Assembly (NCBI RefSeq): GCF_000699445.3
Contig: NC_067198.1
Coordinates: 30,507,536-30,571,535 of the forward strand
Direction: 5' to 3'
DNA: 64,000 bases
DNA from: Schistosoma haematobium
Taxonomy: Eukaryota; Platyhelminthes; Trematoda; Strigeidida; Schistosomatidae
Positions 37,901-52,900 of the stretch are shown here, piece by piece. The translations under genes were made by a program, and so were the position numbers. The first letter of the stretch is position 1, and every line of letters starts with the position of its first letter. The notes under the pieces were generated by a model. That model had not been told where the DNA came from, did not search any database, and saw nothing but the letters and a program-made list of their open reading frames with translations.

Positions 37901-40900
37901 TAATGTTCTGTCAAATTTTATGATTATTATGTAACTTTGACATCAATATTTTTTCTTTAGAAACGTGTCACCATGTAGTGATAAAATTTCTCCTTAAGGA
38001 TTTCTATAGTTAGTAACATAAATATTCGTTCACTTCACTACTCCATAATTCTTCCATACTTATTGTCGTCAACTTAATAATTCTCATTAATGTGATACCA
38101 AGTATGTACATGGGTTATAATAGATAATTATTACTATTGTTTTCAGGTTGTAGACAGCTGACTAGAATCCACAGAATAAACGAATTTACTTTATTCTACT
38201 ACATTCGCTTTTCTTGTATTATTGAGTTTATCAATTGGAGAATTGTTTATATTTTCCCCATACATAATTCACATTCTTTTATTCAACTAATTTTACAGAA
38301 TTAGTCGCAAAACATACACATGATTACAGCTTTGTTACATTTATCAAAAAGCCTAATGTATTGAGGGAGAGAGAGAGGGATTTAAAGGTTTTTCGTATTC
38401 CACCCTGTTTTCTAAACTTAACCATTGTATTATCCCTTGTACTTTGGAAATATTTCCATCTAGAGTTTAATATATTTCAGACATGAAGTTACCTATTAAT
38501 AATTTTATTTCTGAATAACAATTTCATTTTGAAGATAGTTCATTTTTGTGTTTGGATATACTCATTCGTAAGTACATTCATTGTTCAATTCGTTTAAGTT
38601 GAACCATTATATAAATTTAAAGTAAACGTTTTCTTTATGGTTAACAGAATCATCATTAAATTTGTGTCTTTTAGAGTTAAACAACAAAGAATATTGTTAT
38701 ATTAATAAAAAATATTAAAAAAATAAACAAAATTATCAAAATATTGAAATACATCCTGGACAAATGAATGACGGAGTTACCTGTCTTGATTCTGTTAAAA
38801 AACTCATAGGGTAAAACTATATGTTGACAGTTTGAGCGTCACAGAGTGACAGATTTCTGAAAAAGTATTTGATGTTTCACATGATATATAAATATGACTC
38901 ATAAGCAGTAGTGGACAATCTTATCACCTTTGTAAATATCTTCAACGTGCGCATGCACGAAGGTTCTTGTACAAGTTATATTTTGAACTGAAGTAACTCA
39001 CCTTTTTACCAGGAATTTCAGTATAATACAGTTTGTTGTGACTGGTTCGCAAAATTTTGGTTATTCCTTATGTTATATGTTTCTTCTTTGTACTTAGACG
39101 CTGTTATTTGTCACTTCAGGAGTGTTTGTTCAATAAAAATGTCACTATTGATATTGTTTTCTATCCATAACAATGTTTACGTAACGAGAATAAAAACATT
39201 CGACTCAAGTTGAGGATAACCTAGTTGTTTAATTATTTCACGTTAGGTAAACTTAATTATTTCTAATCAACGAGTTAAATTGAAATAAACACTAACAAAG
39301 ATTGTTGTTATGGAGCATTTAGTTAATAGTTGTGAATGCCTCAAATTCTTCATTAATCCATAGAATTGATTCTTATGAGACAAATTTTAAAATCATGATT
39401 GGATCTATGATTGTATCACTCAAGATTCTGTAGCTCTATCATAACACGCTCCTGTTTCCGAAACCTTACTAGTGACAAGGGTGTACAATGACAATATCCA
39501 TTAAAAAGGAGTGATAGGATTATTATACTATACAGTATAAAATGATAAAATGTATGGCGTATTAATGTGAATAAGAGACTATTGTTTACTAATGATTATT
39601 AAATGGTATATTAATATTGAAACATTCAATAAACAAATAAATGACATTCATCAAAGGAATTCCCTAATATGAACTAGTTATTTTTTAAATATATCCATGA
39701 ACAAAATGTCAAAGTAATGTTTTGATCATTTTACCTTATTTAAAGAAATTAGTATCATCAATAATATTTCCTATATTTACACCTTTACTGTAATTAAAAT
39801 GATTAATTTAAATAAAAAGCAAATAGATCGAAGAAATATTCTCTTAGTTGCTAAGACAAATTACAAGTACATGCATAGAGGAAAAACAATTAATGAAAAT
39901 CATTCTAAAATCTTTTATAAGCAGATATTTTGAAAAGATTAGTTCCCTGTTATAAATTATGAAAGCTGAATGAATGTTAACTAAAAAATTGATATTTAGG
40001 TCAGAATATAATTTATGGGCGACCTTTGAGCGACCATGAGACTATTCACCTAATAACTTGGATTAAATGAGGTCTATAAACTAGTGTTTATTTATTTATT
40101 TTAACAGATAGATATTGGTACAAGGAGGCACCAAATACATATGCACCACACAAATTTCACTTGATATGTGTGAGGGCTGTAATACTGCCCGGGTGTCCAA
40201 ACCGTAGCAGGTGGTTTCCTTAGGAAACCACACCCGGAGCCTTCGACCTGAAGGTCTGACCCACAAGGCAGTGGAACATCATGAGGAGATGCAGTCTAAT
40301 GGTAGCCGGTGACCAACGATTGGTTCATACACCATTTGTTCCTTTAGAATACTGGAGCTCATGTGAACCATTGGTTTGGAATCAGGGTTTTCCAACTCCC
40401 CTAGGTGGACTCTCCATGTCCACCAACCCGGTTAAAGCGCCGGACATTCGCTTTTTGTCCTCTCAATTTCGTAAACAACACTGCCACCACGAGAAGGCAA
40501 TGAGTAGGACCTCCTCGGCAGAGGCTATATACAAGTGGCCATGTGAGAGCATTTAGAGAGGGAGAGTGGACTATCCTCATTCTCGGCCGTACCAAGGCAT
40601 TCGAGGGCTATAAACTAGTATGAGGAATTAGAATTATGATTTACAGTTGATAGTTAGGATTAAGAATTAGATTTAAAGTTTTCATCACGAACTAATATCA
40701 GCTACAATATCATAACTCTATTTAATCAAATGGTTGGATGGATTTCGCGCTATAATCAGAGACCTGTTCTCTTATACCTAATTGATTCATTCATAAATTA
40801 TAGTTTCGCCGATATTTATTCTTTATACTTTCGTAACAAACATACTATAACAATTTTCTAAAAAACGTTGTAGGGGAAGTCATAATATATTTGTTAAGGA

Positions 40901-43900
40901 TAATTTCTTACATCATACAAAAAAGTATATAACTATAATGGAGCATTTTACAAACTAAATAAATACTAAATAATTAGTTAAATATCGTTTGAATTGCCCG
41001 ACTATAGTTTTAAAATGATATAAAATAACCAGTGGCTTCAATGATTTAGAACGAAACTATGATAGTAATATTAAACTATAATACTATTACCATACACTAT
41101 TATACCATAATACCATTGTTACTACTGATTGTTTAAATAGTTGTTATACAAAATTATCGATGCATAAATGTTTATATGACTACAAAATTTTATAAATCTA
41201 ATAAATAACTCAAACGAAAAAAAAATAAAAAAAAGTTGGTAAAAAATTTTTTTTAGAAATCATGTCAGTAACTTAGTTAAATATTTAAACAATAGTTGTT
41301 TCAACAAGTCATCTATAATGAACAGTGGAATTCTTGTTAAAATTAGCATACATATTTGATGTTTAATAGTAATTACTTTCAATGTTTCAATTTATTATGA
41401 GTAGGTAATAAAAGTAACCATTTTTGTTTGTTTGTTTTTTGTTTTTTTCGTTCACCCAACAACAGAAAATTTAGTTTTCGTTGAAAAAAAAAGTTTACAT
41501 TACTAAATAGTATTTAAAAGAAAATCAATTAAATGTTGAGGGGGATGAACTTTTATTTTATTTTTGCTTTAGACTTGTAAACAGTTCATAACTTCTATTA
41601 TATTCAAGTTATCTCATGTTACCAATGGATAGATACTTAAAACGAATATATTTTGTTGAATGTGTCCAATGTATACTATTAATTTGTGATATTTACATAG
41701 ATATTCAGATTAGACAAAAAAACTTTTTGTGTGGTTATTATTGTTTATTCTGAGATCACTAACTGAAGAAGGATTAAAAATGTAATCTTCATGTAGCAAA
41801 CATGAGCCTACCCAAATAAATGTCCCTAAATTAAACTAGTGAAATCGATTCAAGAAAGATATATTCGACGTCAGTTTGGTTTATGAGAAACGGTTCTCCT
41901 AATTCGCCAAACATGATAGCATTCATCAAAGCAACACTAACCTCTGTTTAACAATCTGATCTGATCTACATAGTTAAATCTAAATTTGGTATTTGGATAT
42001 TGGTAATTTTAAACTATTCGAGCATTACAACAGTTTTTTCTATTATTGCTTGTCGTTAATTTATTCAACGGCATTCTGTTTTTATTTATGAATACTTATA
42101 GTTGAAACGACTTACCCATAAAGTTTGTTGTTTCACATTATGATACTTTGATTCTTTGTCAGATTCTGTTTCATTTGTATTCATACAACTTGATAATCCA
42201 CTATCTATAGAATATGTTTTTGATATAAATAATAACTTTTCCTTTATATATTAAGAATGAAAAACATTAATAATCTTTCTTTAAATTATAGAGAAGTTTT
42301 CAGTGATGATGGAATGGAATGTTAAATTTTATCAAAATATTCAGTCATAAACTTATGCTAGGATTGAATTTTTCTTTTCATTTCAATGATACACATCCTT
42401 AACAATTTAGAATTGTCTTACAAAGTGTACAGAATTCTTCACATTTCATTAGAAATATGCTCTAAATTCATAAAACAATAACTGCTACTATCGATATGTC
42501 TAGATTTCCTGTATAATACATACATAAATACTTGAACACTATTGATCGTTTTCTCATTTTCTGAGTTAGCTGGTTTAGTTACAAATCTTCCATAACCATT
42601 ATGTGAAAAAAATACTACCCAATTTGTTTGGAAGTTATCCATTGAACTATTGTAACTATTCTTTTAATTGTTTTGATAGTATGGGTTTTCATAGTTCATC
42701 CTTGCATATATGATGAATGTCCTTTAGATGACCTCTGACCAGGTGATTGATTGATTTAGTATCGGTGATATCGATCCACTAAACTTCATTAGGTTAAAGC
42801 TATTCAAGAGTTAGTGATAGCTTGGTCAATGATAACCGCAATATCACTATGTTCTTGGCAAATACCACATGCAGTATTTTATTTACTTTTCCTCATCAGG
42901 AAATTCAATTATTTACCGATGAAAAAAATAGTAAAATAGTTAGTTTTTCATGGTTTCAGAATCATCTCTATTCACTTAAACATTTGGTGAATAATAAAGC
43001 ATAGTTATGTTTTTATGGATATCAATTGTTTGGTTTGTGTATTCCTGATCAGATCACCTAATCCCCTCCTGATGCTAAGTAAATGTAAGTTTTTTTCTGT
43101 AATTAGTTTTATTCAACTTTGATTCGTGAGAATTGAGTAGTTACCTCCATTTCTATGGACTTTTGAACAACAACAATCAGATTGTTCGCATCTAGACATA
43201 ACGCAGTAGCATTTTCCATATGATGAAGGTCTTAGCTCTTCCGTCTGATCATTTTTACAGGATATGCAAGTTGAACTGTTTGCCTCACAATAATGCTCAC
43301 TGAATTTCTTTACAACTGACTTGATTGGCTTAAATTCTGTCGAAGTTCGTTGGAACCTGGAATCCATCATTGTAGAAGCTGGTTTTATATCTTCAACTTT
43401 CCATTCTTTACGTAACCATTCTGGGTAACTTTCAAACATATTGTAAAAGTCATCGTTAGCATCATATAACTTCCTGTTGATATCTCTTTAAAAGTAAAAA
43501 ACGATAGAACAAGCCAAAATGTTACCGCTTTAGCCAAAAGAAAATAAATCAATAGGTAAATTATTGAAAATAAATTGGTTTAGTGTTTCAGTTGTTTGCA
43601 ATATAAACTGGAGAAGTTCATTAAAGTCATGAACTAAATCTAACCAAATCAGTATTGATAAAACCATCTTAAAGATAATTATTTTTGTACAATTTTTTTA
43701 AGGGAAACTACTTTGGGAAAATAATACGTTTTTGTCATTAGCCCAAAAATTAAAAGCTAGGATGTAAAGAACTTTAAATGGTATAGACAAGCAGCTAGTC
43801 TATTTATTGACAAATTGACTACATAGTTTATTTGAAATACGGATTGAAAAATATAATGACTTACACTAAGTTGAATGAATACGATGATTGTTTAACTAAG

Positions 43901-46900
43901 ACCAGTCAGAGAAGTAAACTATGAAAATTCAAGTCTACCAAACTAACAATAATTTTGTGCTGCCTAGTTTTGATATGTAATTTCATGAGATCTAGTAGTA
44001 GGCCATGAGAAATGGTATTTTTCCATACCGGATATGTGACAGTTATCCATCACATTTAATAAATGATGGTCTTACAGTATCGCGATTTGATTGGTTGGAC
44101 GTATACATCGTTGGTTGCCAGTTCAGATATCCAGAGGTTAAGGAAACGTTCTCAATGGTTCTCTAAGATCAGTCCTTGATGTATACTGTAAAAGTAAGAC
44201 TTAAACGACAATAATCATCTTTATATTTTATATAAAGATATTTGATTACGCTGCAAAAACCTTGGTATAAAACAAAGCGAAATGAGTTCCTTCATTGTTA
44301 TCTATTTAATTTGTGAATTGTCGAGACAAAATTTTTTTCAAAGTGCTTATCTTCACTTGCACATGTTTCTGATTAATTTAACTTGTAATAGCCTCGAGCT
44401 TTTTCATTCAAAGGACAGACAAGGAGGAATATGCATTAACCACACTAATAATTCAGCTTAAAGTTTATAAAATTCATCGTCGCTACATACCATGCTTCAT
44501 TACAATGAACAATAAACATAAGTGAATAATTAACTAAAGCAACCCCAAAAAAAGAATATATACTGCAGTATTTGCTTTGTTGAAATGTGGATCCTTCAGC
44601 AGTTTATCGAAATCATTTGATAAAAAACCAAAAAAATATTATATAAGAATAAAAAAGTATTCAATAAAAGCTGTAGCATTTTGAATAAGGAATAGGTTCA
44701 TAATATGAATTCTATTAGAGATGCTGAATTTTAATATTTTATATCCGTAACTCGGATCATGCTCAAAAAAGCTAAATGAGGTATTGTGTCACTTGATTAG
44801 TATTTATTATTAACCTAGTATATGAAACTGAGATACAATTTCTAACGAATCATTTCACCGTGAATTTGTCACTCTTAAGATATTACTTCTAAATTGTAAA
44901 AGACCAAATGCGTTCCCTGGATTCTATTGCTAGCCATTATCCATCTCTGCTTATAAAGGAAAGCATTTATTTTGTTTAAAATATAATCGTATCATACATT
45001 CGTTACACCCTGATGATGAAACAATAGAGATATTCTATTTCAATAACAAGTTAGTAATGACTTAAACATCTCAAGCTTTGTTGTTTGCTAATAAGACTAA
45101 TAATTTTACTGGAAGTATCTGTTCTCTGAAGATTTCAGGTAAAACTTAGTTACAATTGTCGTCTAGCACTTTTAATGTATCCAAGGTTTTTCTCGATCTC
45201 TATCAAGTATCTAAATTGATAATGTAATCTTATTATGCAGTAAGTTGATGACGGTGTCAAAAATTCCGTTACAAAAGTGAGCCTTTTAATTTTACATTAT
45301 CATTTCTATCTCCGTAAAATGGAATATATATATATATATAAGACCACTACCCAATGTTTCCAGGTCTTTCATAGTGATCTAGCTCCAACTGACTCATGAA
45401 TTCAATTAAATTACTACGATCTCTATAAACCCCTCTCTGAATAAAATCAAAATATCTTATGAGAAAAACGTAAATGAATTGGGTTTTTTTCTTAAAACAA
45501 AATGTGATATTTTGAGAAATCATACTTCAGTTGATGGCCAAATTCACTTATAGTAATAATAATAATCATAATTCATTCTATTCATTAATTACTTTTCTTT
45601 TCAGAAAAAAAAGCAAATCAAACCTACTTCAGTATTCCAACTTGACGTTTTAATGTAGAATTCTCTTTGACAGTTTCAATCAAAGCAGTCATACGTCTGT
45701 AAAAAAATATAAATTATAAAATAATATTTGAAATATAAACACATAAGTTTGTACTAATTATAAATATAAAACATTTTCATGAGAATATTATTACTGTCAA
45801 TTCGTCATTATTATCGTTTATAATGCATATCAATAATCGTGTTCAGAGTTTACTTTATTGAGTAAAGTGAATAGTACCAAAATAAAAATTACCACTCAGA
45901 GTTATTAAACAATTTGTATATTTTAGAGAAAGAGCATCTTACGATCCTGAGTGAACCATTGGCGTATGAACCGGTTACAATGGAACTGCATCTCTTTACG
46001 TTGCTCCATTGCCTTGTGAATTAAACCTTAAGGTTGAAGGTTTCGGGTGTGGTCCCTTCAAGAAAACCATCTACTTCGGTTTGGGCATAATGGTAGTATC
46101 ATAGCGCACACACAAATCAAGTGAGTTGTGTTGCGTATATATATTCGGTGCCCCTTTGTACCAATGTTTATGTGTTCAAATAAAAAATAATGAAGGCTCA
46201 AGCCATACTGCATTCAAGAAGCCAGATTATTGAAAAGTCGTTTAAATTGAAACGTTGCCGTCATTTAAAACTCAATGAATACAAAGCTTCTTCATTACAA
46301 TTCTTGTGAAATGTCTGTTATTACTTCTATGATTTCCATTCGTATTATTATATAATTAAATACCACCTGAGCCAAAAAATCCATACTGCTGGTAGCAACC
46401 TTTACTCTTCTCTCACTGACCATTCGATGCGTTATCGTATCTCATTACTATTAGGCCAGTATGATGGCCTTTTTTGGACTTGACAAAGGGCATGTTTTTA
46501 TGTGACTAGATTTTATCTTACTATGTATGTGTGGTATGTGTATTTCAGGTGTCCTTATCCTGTTAAGAAATGTTAGTGTTCTAGTATATGTTATATAAAC
46601 ATAATCATAATGTGAACCCTTGTCATCAATTACTTCTTGAACAAGAGAACTTTTAATTAAGTAGGGTTATTAAGATTTGTATATTCGCTGAACGTAAAAA
46701 CACAAATTTCGAACTAATTTGTATTTATTACAATGGATTTAAAGTAATCAATAGTTTGGAATCTAATGTATTAATATTGCTATAAGTCTCCATTTGTTTG
46801 TCTGATCTGTCATGTTTATTTTGCATGAAATAAACCACTAATTATAACTGACACTACATAGATCACTGATTAAAACATTTTCTCTTCCAAAAAAATCTAA

Positions 46901-49900
46901 TTAGTTTAGTCAGTAAGAGTATAGAATAACGAAAACAGCAAAAGTATGTTGATATTTTTGGATTGTTAGATAATTAACAACTGATTATATGCTGATATTT
47001 GAATATCATAGAGCTATAATCTTAAGGCCTAGATATAAACCATCTCATATACTATTTTTTTCTTTTGAATGAATTAAGAATAAATTAATGCAATTTTAAT
47101 AGTGGAGATCATAAGTCAATTGAAGCTAGACTACCATGGAAAACCTGGAAGCATTGGATGGTCGTCTGGATCTATTATTGGACTCCTCAGCAATGCACAT
47201 CCACGATCCGGCCTCTCACAATTCAAACCCAGGACTCATCAGTCTCGCGCGCGATTTCTTAACCTCTAGACCACTGAGCCGGCACCCAACGGTGTTAATG
47301 TCTAACATCAACTAATCAACGAAATTGAGCGACACATCCACCATTCTAATACTAATCAATATATGCTCATTAGTGACTGGCTTCCAGAGGTATTTCCTGG
47401 AGTTCTAGTGAGAACCAGTGACCAGTGAAGTTCAACCGGGCCTTTTGTGAGGTAGCAATTCACTGATGATTAGGTTTAGCTTTCGCGCGAGAGACCGATA
47501 GGTCTTGGTTTGGAATCTTGCGAGACGGGACCGTGGATGCGCACTGCTGAGGAGTCCCATAATAGGACGGAACGGCCGTTCAGTGTTCCCAGGTTTTCCA
47601 TGGTGGTCTGACTTCAGTCGACTCGTGATCTCAACTATTAAAATTAATATAATTCTGGTAACTTACTCTTCCAATTCATGATTTTTATTACTTAAACTTT
47701 GTCGTACCGCGTTAAATTCTGAACGTGACTGTGCCAATTGTAGTCTTGTATTGTTTAATTCTTCTTCTAAATTATAATTCTCTTGATTAATTTGTAGAAC
47801 TTTCATTTGTAATTTAACTACACGTGCATCATCTTGTTCATTTGTTTTAAGAGTTGTATTTTGACTATTTAATTCGTTTTGATAAATATCTTGCTAATAA
47901 AATGTAAATAACTAATGAGAAGCATTATCTATATACTGTAAATTATATACACTTTACTACAATCATATTAATTAAACGGATAAGCTGTGCATAAAAGAGA
48001 ATGATAATTTAATAGGAAGCTTATAATACTGGTAATAACTATCGATATTTTATAAATGATTGGGCTGTTGTCACTTGCATTTCTGTGGTTACGTGAATAA
48101 GCTTTTAAAGATAAAAAAATATGTGGTGCATTACAGAATCTCATCCCAAAACCCAACCTATGATGAAATTACTATACATGATCAGGTTTTATGTTAGATA
48201 TAGTGTCATGGTTATAAGGTTAAAGTTAGTCAATAATAGTTTAACTTAACATGAATTGAACCTGTTATTGTAAGTAACATATAAAAACCAGTTTGCTTAA
48301 TTTAATAACCCCTTTAGATGTACATTTCTAGAATGCATGAATGTTCCAGTGTTTGAACCTAAGGACTTCTGTTCTTGTGGTGAGGGCATTACATCATTTA
48401 TTCAAAACGAGCATGGAAATAGGATAAGAAGCTGATGGTGGGCTTGGAAAGAAAAAAAAAGAATGAATCAAGAGTTTTGGTAGTTTAAATAAAAATGTAC
48501 ATTGTGGTCCTAAATCATAATTCTATATGATGTTACTTCCATCAAGACCTAAAATAAAATTTACTCACAAATATAAAAACCGAATTTATGGATTATTCAT
48601 TTCTTTTTACATTTCGACCTTGCTAATTATTCGCTTATTAATTTTGACTGATTTTATGTAAGCGTATGTGTGTGCACTTATTATCCTATTCATCACACGT
48701 CTGTAATTTATTTTTGTTCGGCAATAAATGTCGATTCATGCTTAGTTAAATCAAGTTGGCTCACATGACTTCTCCATTGCGTGTCATTTCCACTCGCTCT
48801 CTTTTCTTCGCTTCCTTGACTCCGTCTTTCTGATTGTCTGTTCTGTTCAAAAACTGTACAAAATATAGGTATTCAAAATCCATTCTCGTATTGGACTTAT
48901 TTAATTCCGTTATTCACTAGAGTAATTTAAGTCAATGATTACATACGAGAATTGGAGACATGTATATTTCAATAACAATCAATCATAGGATATTACTAGA
49001 GTCAGATATAGGGCCACAAAACTATCCTGATAATGAATTAAATAGATATAATACACATCCAAGATAAAATTATCTTCATTACCATTTATCGACCATTGTG
49101 TTTAATCAAAATAGAGAAAATGAAAAGAAATGGTGTTTAGAACGATTCTACATAAAAACTATTTCTATTAATGAATTATTATTATGCAGAAGCTTTTAAG
49201 GTAATTATATTGACTAATGTAGAAAAAAGATTTATCAGTAAAACAACTAAATTGTTTAAGAGCTCTTTAAAAATCTCGTTTTAAGTAATAATATAAGCTC
49301 ATAAATTAGTCTTAAAGAGGAAGGATAAAACATATGCTTATTCAATGTTTCTCAAGTTTACGTTACTAACTAACATTTTAGGAGTAATTTTTCACTGGTT
49401 GAAATCATGAGTCAATTGAAGCTAGACTACCATGAAAAACCTGGAAGCACTGGACGAACGTTTCGTCCTAGTATGGGACTCCTCAGCAGTGCGCATCCAC
49501 GGTCCTGCTCACAGGATTTGAACCCAGGGCCTTCAGTCTCGCGCCAGGCGCTTAACCAACTAGACCACTGAGCTGGCATCCACCGATGTTATTGTCTAAC
49601 TTCAACCAATCCACGAAGTTGCGCCACCGTAGGATGAATAAAGTTTAGTAACTAACACAAATTCATTTTAGTTTAAGTATATGATTGAATAACGTCATTA
49701 AACAATTTATGCTATAAAATAAAATCTAGGAAAAATCAGGATTTCTAAATGTAATATATAAATATATAATTGAAGATATCCAATGTAACATATCCTATGA
49801 CATTCCATTCTAGATTTGTTTGAAACATGTCGAATAAACTTTATGAAATGAAAAAGCAAAATATGGATTATAATTCAATGGAAAGAAATGAAACCTTATC

Positions 49901-52900
49901 CCAACCTCTTCAAGATTTTTTATCATTGATTTCAATTGTTTGATTTGCATAGATTTTGCTTCAATTTCGGCAGAAAATTTTTTCATTGCTATCTCTCTTT
50001 CTTTAATTCGTGCTGCCTCCTCTGAAAGTTTAACTTGATTATCCACTTCTTCGGATAGACGGAATATTGATTCACTATGTTTTAAGCGTTCACTATATAA
50101 GAATGAAGTAAAGCATTAAAATCTCGTAACATTCAACGTTCATTTACAGTAGTTAAAATTATTATCAAAATAATGTTCAATTGTTTTGGAGATATATATG
50201 CCTAGATTTTGAAATTTTACTTTGCCTAATATTAGGTAATGATTCATTGTGAAAATCATGATTCTTTGCAGGAGTCAAATCAAGTAATCAATGAAAGTTT
50301 CGAGTTAATTTTGATTTTATCAAATAACTTTACCTTCGGATTCCACCTACCATCGTGTAATCTTCACCAACTTTCATTTGTGGTTTATTAATTGTAATAG
50401 TCGAAAAGAATCGGTAAAAATCTAGTCAAATACAATTCAAAAGTTTTCATTGGAAATGATGTAGTATTAATCTATTGAAATGAGAATCGAGATCACTCAC
50501 GAAATATATGTAAACAACTTGTAAATAGATAAAGATATTTTTACTAGCAGCTCTCAATAGCAGTAATATTTAACAAAATGACGCTAATTCTATGCAGACA
50601 ATATGTAAATTGTTAAAGTATCATTATCTCTAAAACTATACCAGTATCAACTTATTCCGTAGTGTTGATGATCGTAGTAACGTTATGATCAAGAACTCGG
50701 TTGAGGGACAATCAACTGTATTTTAATACAAAATTACAGAACCTCTTGATAAAATACAAGAACTATACACTGAATACTTCATTTTCGAATTCCAAACACT
50801 TGTCCTTCACATTCTGAATGGTTCTTCCAATCCACTATTCCTTTCCACTTTTTCCTTCTATTCTCAGTAACTCGATCTTCTGAACATTCTGCTGCCAGGT
50901 TTTCTACTTCAAATTGGTGTTATATGCTACATATATCTATCGACATAGGTAGCATACACTTTGATAAAGGTACACTAAACGACATAATTACAAGTAAGTA
51001 CATGAACTGATTGATGACATAACCAGTGTTACGCGTTGTTTTAAACGTTATCTATTTGGTTATGCGATTTATTACTGATATGAAACAGAAATTATTGCAG
51101 AAGCTTCGAAAGTTTTCTATTATACAACGTATATACTTCAAACGATTTTGTTATAAGTAATGAATAGAAACAAAATTGATGAAAAGAAAGTTTTAATTTC
51201 TTCAAATTTAATTTGTCTATGATCATTTATCCAAAAAAAAATCAGTTTATGGTTCAATCTTCAAAAAAAAAGTCATTAACCTAAAAGTAATATCACCTTT
51301 ACAAATCTAACAATTTCATTAGTTTATTAAGTGAGCGTTATTATTAATGCAAAGAATATAATGTTGTAGAAAGTATAGTAATATGTAGAGTAATAATAGG
51401 ATAATTAGGTCATTTACTCTTTATTGACTATAAATACACAATGATAGTAAATGATTGATAATTATATAATTTATAAAGATGAGTATTATTAATAAAGTTA
51501 ATGAATGTGAATTTCTGAAAATAAACAGGAAATTATACTATAAAAAGGTAATACAATTAACTGATTTTGTATTGACTGTCCTTGACCAAATAAACTTGAC
51601 TAAATGAGAATGTTTTTTTACATTGATAAGTTATTATGAAAGTAGATTAGAAGTGCTCTACAAATAATTAAGAGTTGTTTCAAATTATTTTATAGATAAT
51701 TGATGCAGATCAATTTGTTGAATATATATTAATATTTGAGTTTACTCATTTACTGGATGGATCTACATACATGATTATGAGCCGCACTTAATGTGTATGT
51801 GTCAATGATACTGTTGTAACGGGTGACTGCAGGTTATGATGAGCAGCGTTTTTATTGATCGGCTCTGTGACAGTGACGCGTAAAACACGTAGGGACGACC
51901 TAGTGTCCTGATTGGCTCTGCTTCGCTGTCTGTCCTAGCCAGTTGAGTCAAGAACACAAATCACAGCCTCTGAGATATGAATCATTGTATTTCAAACATA
52001 CTTTGTTTATATACCAATCAAACATACCACATCGTACCATAAAAATAGAAAACAACATTTTGTACAATATTCGACAAGTTAACAGATATCGACCAATAGG
52101 AAATGTCCATTTAAAGTCCACGGACACCATTGGACTTAACATGATAATTATTGGTGTATTCCCCCGCATCCACAACAGATACTAAACGACTTCTGAAAGC
52201 GAAGTAGATGATAGGGGTTAGAACCTGCTGCTTAATACTCAAAGGTTAAACACTTTAACTCCTGAGCTCCTATTATTTATTAAAATACATAGATAGTTTT
52301 ATATTTTCAGAGATAAATGATTTCCTTAGCTAGTGTGAAATGTATTTGAAACATTGCAGTAGGATTTACTTGAATAAGACTCTATACTTCCTTATAACAG
52401 AAATTAGATTTCGATTGAAGATCAAGAGAAAGATTATTCAGTGATCAACTTGAATTACTAAGCAGCTGAGATAATCATCAAATAGATTGGGAAGTAAATA
52501 ACTAACTCCTTAGTCAGATACCTTTTTCAGAACTTATTAACCATGATTGTCTGTCACTATTGTTTGACACCCAGGTATTACGAACGAGTTTTCCCTAAAT
52601 GTCATTCCTTACATGACGTTAGTTGCCTATCGTGAGTTGGTTGCAATTTGAAATGATTACTAGTGGTAACATTAGATCATTAGCCAGTGTAAATGCTTGT
52701 TGAAAAAGAATAGTTTAAATTTGACCTGAAAATCTTATATGTAACATTACGGACATAATCATGAATAGAGTATAATACATTCACAGAGATTAATGTATTT
52801 CACTAAGTTTATCAATCTGATTATCCTGATAAACTGAAAAATATTGGTATTCGTGATGATAATTCTTACCAAATAATCGTATGAAGAAAATCTAATCGTA

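Larger units (their letters stand above)
34982..42115 (-). other. RASEF 7.1-kb intron
   Basis: Longest intron of the gene. It holds a short (TA) run near 35010, a short dispersed repeat at 37199-37275, a MITE-like element at 37745-38212 and a retroposon 3' end at 40091-40620. Between these I see no coding sequence or RNA gene. Confidence 0.6.

Noticed and set aside
40281..40556. 91-codon plus-strand open frame
   Set aside because: It lies antisense within a repeated retroposon 3' region and has no recognisable domain.
42439..42642. 67-codon minus-strand frame as an extra RASEF exon
   Set aside because: Exons 43473-43145 and 42204-42116 join directly in phase, and the linker alignment (DSGLS) needs no extra exon. 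Splice sites around this frame are weak.
51943..52185. Overlapping 75-80 codon frames on both strands
   Set aside because: Both are inside the solo LTR.
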